Of a stretch of DNA of 64,000 bases, positions 55,116 to 61,057 are shown in pieces. Under the pieces are notes generated by a model. It had not been told where the DNA came from, ran no database searches, and was given only the letters and a program-made list of their open reading frames with translations. Source of the stretch: a virus; the IMG/VR virus record IMGVR_UViG_3300021964_007165, positions 1 to 64,000 of that record; one strand, 5' to 3'. Each line of letters starts with the position of its first letter. Within the stretch, counting starts at the first letter, position 1. A program made the translations under genes and the position numbers.

Positions 55116-55781
55116 TTAAAGAGGATTTGTAATTGTGCCTACATCAATATTTACTGAAGAAGGTGTTGTTATTGTACCTAAATCAACATCAGCCGATGCA
55201 CTTAAGAATTCAATGATACTTGATGTTGAACCGTCAATAGTACTAAAATTAAATCCGTAAATATCACGCACATCTACATTGTAAACTAAACTTTGTAGAT
55301 TTCGCACATTTAAAATATCATTTCCCTGGCCATCTAATTGTCCGCCAAGTTGTGGAGTTGCATCTGTGGATAATTCTGTAACAGAATTAATAGTTATTCC
55401 GTTTGCACCATTAGTTTGTGTACTTGCATTAGTACCTCCGGAAATAGTAAACGTGTCGCCTTCTGCAAGTGTAATGTTTCCAGAATCAGTTGCTACTGTT
55501 AATTGCTGTAAGCCGCCTACACTTGAAATAATTACACCGTCAGCATTTGAAGATACTGTAACATTGCCGCCAGCAACAATCTTTTTAAATTGTAAATCAA
55601 AGCCTGTTTTTTGTGCAAATACACCTTCACCTACACTTCCAAGATTACTTGCTGTAGTTTGCTCAGGATTACGATTATCAAGTTCTGTAAAGTTATTGTT
55701 AACTTTAACAAACGCTTCTCTTAGATCATCACCTGTTCCGTCATTTGCTACGCCGCCGATATTAACTGTTTGTATGCTCAT
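55116..55781 (-). CDS. Tail-fibre-like structural protein
   Basis: A 221-residue protein from the ATG at 55781. A longer frame upstream would cross a late promoter and run into the protease gene. The N-terminal element 'TVNIGGVANDGTGDDLREAFVKVNNNFTEL' closely matches that of 60617-61057. The rest is a beta-rich fibre ('VTVSSNADGVIISSVGGLQQLTVATDSGNITLAEGDTFTISGG'). A late box ends five bases before the ATG. Confidence 0.7.
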   Translation of the reverse strand: MSIQTVNIGGVANDGTGDDLREAFVKVNNNFTELDNRNPEQTTASNLGSVGEGVFAQKTGFDLQFKKIVAGGNVTVSSNADGVIISSVGGLQQLTVATDSGNITLAEGDTFTISGGTNASTQTNGANGITINSVTELSTDATPQLGGQLDGQGNDILNVRNLQSLVYNVDVRDIYGFNFSTIDGSTSSIIEFLSASADVDLGTITTPSSVNIDVGTITNPL

Positions 55782-55786
55782 ACTAA

Positions 55787-55794
55787 TATTTATC
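55787..55794 (-). promoter_or_regulatory. T4-like late promoter box (GATAAATA), 5 bases from the ATG
   Basis: GATAAATA on the minus strand, then TTAGT, then the ATG of 55116-55781. It has the same 5-base spacing as the box at 37276-37283. Confidence 0.6.
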
Positions 55795-55795
55795 C

Positions 55796-58720
55796 TTATG
55801 TAACTGTTATGGTATTCCACATACTCAAATGGTTTGTACATTGATAACCATATGATCCTGCACCATCTATTGCAGTTTCCCAAACTTGAGCACCATTTTT
55901 GACTGTAACCCCTGTAACTTGATTTGCATCGCCGATTGATTGTGTTGTTTTGATACGCAATGGATGTAACGCCGCGGTAATTGAATGAGTCCAAAATCTA
56001 ACTATATCTCCATTATTAAATGCTAAAGTAGGTTGACTAACATTTACACCGATATTGCCGTTTCTGTCACTACCGGTCAAATAGTAATTTTCTCCGTTAT
56101 TGTAAAAGTACACATCAAAAATTTTACTATTGGCTACCCTTTCTCTATGTTCAAATACTGTCCTACCATGTAGAGGAAAATATGCTCGTCTATTAGGACC
56201 GCCTATAACACTATCCGTGTCAGTATAATCATCGTCCAATGATGTAATGTGTAAATCTGTTTTAGAATTTTTTATAAACCAATTTTTAACCTGAGCAGGT
56301 GTCCAGTCTGGATGTGCTTGTAACATACAGGCCATCATGCCTACCATCTGTGGTGCCGCCATAGAAGTGCCTGAATATTTGGCTTGACGCCAAGCACTAT
56401 CCGCAAAGTAAGTTGAACCTTGATTGTTGGGCTGGGCACTTATTACCTGTCTACCTACAGTGTATATTTCTACTGCTGGTCCTGTATCACTGAAGTTTGC
56501 TTTGCGGTTAATACGAGCCCCATTGCTTGGTACATCAACTTGATATCCTGATTCTCCTGCTTGACTTGGATCGTCCTGTGCTGGTGTATTGCCATCTTGG
56601 AATATGCTTCTAATTGTTGCAAGTGATGGTTTACTAATAACTGGTGCAATGTACGTGTTGTGGAAAGCATAACCTAATGGGTTATTTGCTTGAATGCCTG
56701 CTTGGGTACGCATACTGTCTGACCACTCTGGAGCAAGACTTCCACCGTCCCATAATTCTGTGTATTCAAACATACAGAAGTTTAGTAGGAACAAGTATTC
56801 TTTTGCGGCTACTTCAAATGCATCTGCGTTTGTCTTCCAATCATCTGGATTTTCTTGATAACCTGATGGATCCCAGAACCCGCCGTCAAATGCTTCTTCC
56901 ATTGCGGCATACAAATCACCTGTCTGCCAGTCAGCGGCTAAGAAACTATATAATTTTATATCATCTGCAGGTAACCCGTGCATGTGTAGTGTGTGGAATA
57001 CGTGTTCAATAACTTCTTGTGCGTCTATATCACCGTCGCCATAGCCATCACCTGTTGAGTTCAAATACCAAACCATATCATTAGCAACGTGAGTGTCAAA
57101 CAAGTTAGTTAGGTTCCAACTAATAACACCTGCGTCAGTTAAGAAGTTTGGAGTATAATCTGCTCCTGCACCTCTTGCTACTCGTTGTAGTGTTGGTAAG
57201 CCTGCGTGATAAGTTCCTGTGTCACCACTTAGTGTTTTTATTAAGTTTCTTTGATATATTTCGTTAATACCTGCGCCATTTGGATCTGTAAACAATTCAA
57301 ACATACGTGCTACTTTTTCTAACCACGCATCTGGAACTGCTGTTTGTCCACCCACTGTGCCAGCACCCATAACTCTTACACCATTAACAGTAACTTCTCG
57401 TTTAAAGAAATCGCTACCATCGCCAGTAACATTAATGATTGCACCATTGTTATATTCATTATCTAATGCACCAGATTTAGTATTGTCAGAAGCATCAATA
57501 GCACCAACTTCAAAACCTGCATTGATATCACCTACTGGATTTGATAGCGTAGGGTTATAAGTATCTCCACCTTCAAAGGTTGAAGGTGATTTTCCTCTAT
57601 GATAATATTGATAATAGTTACTTCCGCTGAGATTAAATGTTATAAAATTGTTATAATCCGGACCTCCTGGATGATCGATTTTCATATAATTGTTTCCTGC
57701 GGCAGTACAAACATGGATTCCAGCGGAAATTAGTTGTTCAACATCTGCATCGATAAATGCGTATTTTCTGCCAAACATATAATATCCAGCACCAAAATCA
57801 GGACGAAAAGTACCAACTACTCCGTATTGTGTTAGATTAGATCGAACAGTGTCTGTATGATCAGTCCCTCTATAATTTCCGCCAGTAACATCATATCCAG
57901 TTGAAGAAAGTACGACTTGATTTGGAGTAACTGAAGTGTTAAGAAACCAACTGTATTGAAAACTCATGTTTACCACAGTAGGTCTACTTCCGTTTTTAGC
58001 ATTGTGCCAACCTATCAAACAATCAATCATATTATTCCAACTTATATTATTATTTGCATTTGAATACAGTGTGATGTTGTAAATTCTTGCGTTCTTGGCC
58101 CAACCAAAGTTTTTACCTGCCATAGTACCTATGCAGTGTGTTCCGTGACCATTTGTGTCTGTGTAGAAGTTTGCAGGTTGTGTGCCTGAGACTCCTGATT
58201 CTGTGAACCAATTAATTTTTTGCAGTCTTGAAACACCATCAGCATCTTCCCATTCAGGATGCCCGTCTTGTATGCCCGTATCAACTATAACTACATCTAC
58301 ACCGGTGCCATCAAGGGCGTAGTTGTAATCGCCCATGCCCGGGTCACTGTTAAGACCTTGATATGGATTGTATTCAGAAGTATGTAATTTAAGTCCCCAA
58401 TTAGCCTGTGCCCCTGTTGCAGTAGATGTCCTGTTAAAATCTCCTACAAAATTTGCAGTAGGTGTAGGTTCAGGAACATCGTTAATATCCTGCACATCTA
58501 TAATCCTTGGATCATTTCTCAATTGATTTGCTTCAGCATCTGTGAGATGATAGTGAGTGTTCCTTTTGTTGAGTGGGCGTTCGTTACAACATTCACAGGC
58601 TCTGTCTGGTATGATGTTGGAATCTACAGCATCATCAGTGCTGGTATCGTTGATTATGTCTGCGTGTACTTCACGCCAATCAACATCTTTTCTAACTGTT
58701 ACAACGTATTCTTTTTCCAT
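55796..58720 (-). CDS. Subtilisin-like serine protease with inserted domain, virion-associated
   Basis: A 974-residue S8-family protease. The catalytic Asp is Asp147 in 'VDVVIVDTGIQDGHPEWED', the His is His192 in 'NGHGTHCIGTM', and the Ser is near residue 785 in 'YSGTSMAAPQMVGMM'. About 270 residues are inserted between the His and Ser modules, with 'EVIEHVFHTLHMHGLPADDIKL' and 'DPSGYQENPDDWKTNADAFEVAAKEYLFLLNFCMFEY'. The N-terminal 90 residues have the pattern of an I9-like propeptide plus 'CECC'. The last 90 residues end 'GYQCTNHLSMWNTITVT', like a copper-protein-type fold. It lies among fibre genes, so it may cut host surface proteins or process fibres. No ribosome site is seen before its ATG, which follows the fibre stop by 7 bases. 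Confidence 0.8.
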   Translation of the reverse strand: MEKEYVVTVRKDVDWREVHADIINDTSTDDAVDSNIIPDRACECCNERPLNKRNTHYHLTDAEANQLRNDPRIIDVQDINDVPEPTPTANFVGDFNRTSTATGAQANWGLKLHTSEYNPYQGLNSDPGMGDYNYALDGTGVDVVIVDTGIQDGHPEWEDADGVSRLQKINWFTESGVSGTQPANFYTDTNGHGTHCIGTMAGKNFGWAKNARIYNITLYSNANNNISWNNMIDCLIGWHNAKNGSRPTVVNMSFQYSWFLNTSVTPNQVVLSSTGYDVTGGNYRGTDHTDTVRSNLTQYGVVGTFRPDFGAGYYMFGRKYAFIDADVEQLISAGIHVCTAAGNNYMKIDHPGGPDYNNFITFNLSGSNYYQYYHRGKSPSTFEGGDTYNPTLSNPVGDINAGFEVGAIDASDNTKSGALDNEYNNGAIINVTGDGSDFFKREVTVNGVRVMGAGTVGGQTAVPDAWLEKVARMFELFTDPNGAGINEIYQRNLIKTLSGDTGTYHAGLPTLQRVARGAGADYTPNFLTDAGVISWNLTNLFDTHVANDMVWYLNSTGDGYGDGDIDAQEVIEHVFHTLHMHGLPADDIKLYSFLAADWQTGDLYAAMEEAFDGGFWDPSGYQENPDDWKTNADAFEVAAKEYLFLLNFCMFEYTELWDGGSLAPEWSDSMRTQAGIQANNPLGYAFHNTYIAPVISKPSLATIRSIFQDGNTPAQDDPSQAGESGYQVDVPSNGARINRKANFSDTGPAVEIYTVGRQVISAQPNNQGSTYFADSAWRQAKYSGTSMAAPQMVGMMACMLQAHPDWTPAQVKNWFIKNSKTDLHITSLDDDYTDTDSVIGGPNRRAYFPLHGRTVFEHRERVANSKIFDVYFYNNGENYYLTGSDRNGNIGVNVSQPTLAFNNGDIVRFWTHSITAALHPLRIKTTQSIGDANQVTGVTVKNGAQVWETAIDGAGSYGYQCTNHLSMWNTITVT

Positions 58721-58727
58721 TTATATA

Positions 58728-60596
58728 CTACGAGACAATGGCTCTGTCACTGACTCTTCTCCAATTTGTTCCATCGTAAAAAGCAGGTATAGCGCCGCCC
58801 GATTCATCTGTACAAAATACCATTGCACCCACTGACGATACCAATGAACCTAATTGTGTAACTGTTTTGTTAACCAACTTCATAGGAGCATCGTTAATAA
58901 TTTCGTTAGTAGGATCAAGTGTGATAGTTGTTGGTGATGAAATAGTATATGTGCCTGTTAGAGTAGAAGGTGCTTGAATTGTTTCTACTTCAATATTAGT
59001 TACTGTAAGTGTATCTGTGGTTTTATTATATGTAAATCCAGCATCGCCGCCAAATGCACCACCGTCATTAAATTGAACCTGTGTATCTGTTCCGCCGGGC
59101 GTGCCAGTGCCGCCACCGCCTGATGAAGCAAAAGTTATTGTTCTATTTGTTGCCGATGTTGTAATCGTCATACCAGTGCCAGCAATAAGTTCTATACTGT
59201 CTAATGTGCTTTCAGCGCCAATTGTACTTTGTCCTGCTACAGTAAACTCTGCAAAAATATTTTGATCTTCGTTTGGTGATGTGTTTGTAATTGTTAGTGT
59301 ATCACCGACAATGGTTGTACTCACACCACTACCTACAATATTAAAAGTATCAGTTGCTGTATCTGCTGTTGTAGTACCAGTCTCAGCACTCATTGTTGCA
59401 AATAAATTCTGCGGAGTCACTGCTGAATCTACATATGCTTTAATAGCACTTTGAGTTGCAAGTCTTGTTCCACTGTTTGCTGTGAATGTACTGTCATTGT
59501 CAATATTGTTTACTGTAACCGCACTACTGTCAAAATTCAAACTTGTTATTGATGTAAGTACTGCATCAGTAAGTGTGTTTGTAAATGTAAACGATCCTGA
59601 GCCATCTGTCTTTAAAAATTGATTTGCAGTTCCATCTGTCACGCCTACGTCAGTAAGTGTGGTAGGAGAATCAGTAATTCCATATCCTGCAAGTGTAGTT
59701 GGTTTATTTTGAATATCTGAAAAGTTAGGTTGATTAGTTGAGTTAATCCAACTTAATCCATCATAATATAATATTTGTCCACTTGTTGGTGATGATATAC
59801 TAACATCATTTAAATTTGTTATAGCATATGTAGGTTTATTTGTAGCATTGTTGAAATCTAAAAAGTATGCACTATCAAATCCATCAAGCGTGTCGGCGTC
59901 CAACCCCGAACCACCGGATGTAATATCATCTGCAGGAGCCCATTTAATTCCGTCCCATTTCAAAACTTGTCCTGTTCGTGGAGGTGTTGACTGTGTATCA
60001 ACATCTACCATGTCGCTAATATCGTTTGGAATAATCGGTTTGTTGCTTAAATCATTATAACTACCTGTGGTTGCTACTGTTGCAAGACTTGGTCTACCAG
60101 TTAGTTCTGTATAGGCTACTGCACTGTTTACCCAAGCAGTGCCATTGTATTTTAAAACTTGTGTGTTGGCTGGAGCAACAAGTGTTACATCTGTGAGTCC
60201 GTCAAGTGCAGTAGCACCTCCTCCACCTCCTCCAGATCCTACGCCAGTTGCTTCAATAGTAAGAGTATTTGCTCCGTCATTGTACACTAAATTAATACCT
60301 GTACCGGCTACAAGCAGATTAGCAATACGATCGTCAACACGTTCATTGCTAAAATATAATTTTGTGCCTTCTACAATGTCGTCTGTGTTTACTGGAATAG
60401 TTGGAGTACCTATTAGATCAGCATACTGACCACTGAAAGGATTATATAGTACTCCTGCGATTGTTAAACTTGTTGCAGAAATATTACCAGCACCAACGAT
60501 ACCAGATCCTGTTAAATTTAAATTATCACCGATGGGTAATTCTTTTAACTTATTACCGTCATCTATGTCTACTATTAGTGGTATTCTATCTGCCAT
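58728..60596 (-). CDS. Long tail-fibre-like protein
   Basis: A 622-residue fibre with many short repeats: 'ELTGRPSLATVATTGSYNDLSNKPIIP', 'NDISDMVDVDTQSTPPRTGQVLKWDGIKW', 'ITNLNDVSISSPTSGQILYYDGLSWIN' and 'TTLAGYGITDSPTTL'. Gly runs are at 122-129 and near 500. The C-terminus 'VFCTDESGGAIPAFYDGTNWRRVSDRAIVS' resembles the fibre tip of 1487-2794. A TATAAATA late box, identical to the T4 consensus, lies 17 bases before the ATG. Confidence 0.75.
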   Translation of the reverse strand: MADRIPLIVDIDDGNKLKELPIGDNLNLTGSGIVGAGNISATSLTIAGVLYNPFSGQYADLIGTPTIPVNTDDIVEGTKLYFSNERVDDRIANLLVAGTGINLVYNDGANTLTIEATGVGSGGGGGGATALDGLTDVTLVAPANTQVLKYNGTAWVNSAVAYTELTGRPSLATVATTGSYNDLSNKPIIPNDISDMVDVDTQSTPPRTGQVLKWDGIKWAPADDITSGGSGLDADTLDGFDSAYFLDFNNATNKPTYAITNLNDVSISSPTSGQILYYDGLSWINSTNQPNFSDIQNKPTTLAGYGITDSPTTLTDVGVTDGTANQFLKTDGSGSFTFTNTLTDAVLTSITSLNFDSSAVTVNNIDNDSTFTANSGTRLATQSAIKAYVDSAVTPQNLFATMSAETGTTTADTATDTFNIVGSGVSTTIVGDTLTITNTSPNEDQNIFAEFTVAGQSTIGAESTLDSIELIAGTGMTITTSATNRTITFASSGGGGTGTPGGTDTQVQFNDGGAFGGDAGFTYNKTTDTLTVTNIEVETIQAPSTLTGTYTISSPTTITLDPTNEIINDAPMKLVNKTVTQLGSLVSSVGAMVFCTDESGGAIPAFYDGTNWRRVSDRAIVS

Positions 60597-60613
60597 TTTG
60601 TTTTCCTATACTA

Positions 60614-60621
60614 TATTTATA
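60614..60621 (-). promoter_or_regulatory. T4-like late promoter (TATAAATA)
   Basis: TATAAATA on the minus strand, an exact match to the T4 late consensus, followed by TAGTATAGGAAAA, 17 bases before the ATG at 60596. Confidence 0.7.
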
Positions 60622-61057
60622 GCGCCGCTATCCTTGTTTGGAAGTCAGCAAAGTCTATACTTGCCGCTACCTCTGTTTTTAATGTTGCTAAACTAACATA
60701 TCCTGGTATTGTGCTATTCACACCATCTACTAATAGTGTGCTGTCATCACCGAATACACTGCCAGTGATATCACCATCAACTGTACCTGTATGTGTTCCT
60801 ACTGTATTGTTGTTAAGTGTTCCGCTGATTACTGCCGCTGGAATGATAGCATTAACAGCATCAACTAAGAGCGTTGAATCATCTGCAAAAATGCTTCCTT
60901 GCGTATCCTGTACTTGTGCAATTTGTCCATTTTCAAGAACAGTAACTTTACCATAAAGTTCTGTAAAATTATCATTGACTTTGCCAAACGCTGTGCGGAT
61001 TGGATCACCGTCTCCTTTGTTAGCACTTGATCCAATGTTTATAGTTCTTTGTGCCAT
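60617..61057 (-). CDS. Small structural protein with paralogous N-terminal element
   Basis: A 146-residue protein. 'RTINIGSSANKGDGDPIRTAFGKVNDNFTELYGKV' near residues 4-38 repeats the element found in 55116-55781. It has two 'SxFADDSTLLVDAVNAxIP' and 'SVFGDDSTLLVDGVNSTIPG' repeats of about 20 residues near 55-75 and 105-125, which also occur in 1487-2794 ('SVFGDDSTLLVDGVNSKVLL'). The start is coupled to the upstream gene (TAATG). Confidence 0.7.
   Translation of the reverse strand: MAQRTINIGSSANKGDGDPIRTAFGKVNDNFTELYGKVTVLENGQIAQVQDTQGSIFADDSTLLVDAVNAIIPAAVISGTLNNNTVGTHTGTVDGDITGSVFGDDSTLLVDGVNSTIPGYVSLATLKTEVAASIDFADFQTRIAAL

Noticed and set aside
60218-60236. Run of glycine codons (repeat-like DNA).
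   Set aside because: It is a poly-Gly hinge in the fibre protein, expected for this protein class and not a mobile repeat.
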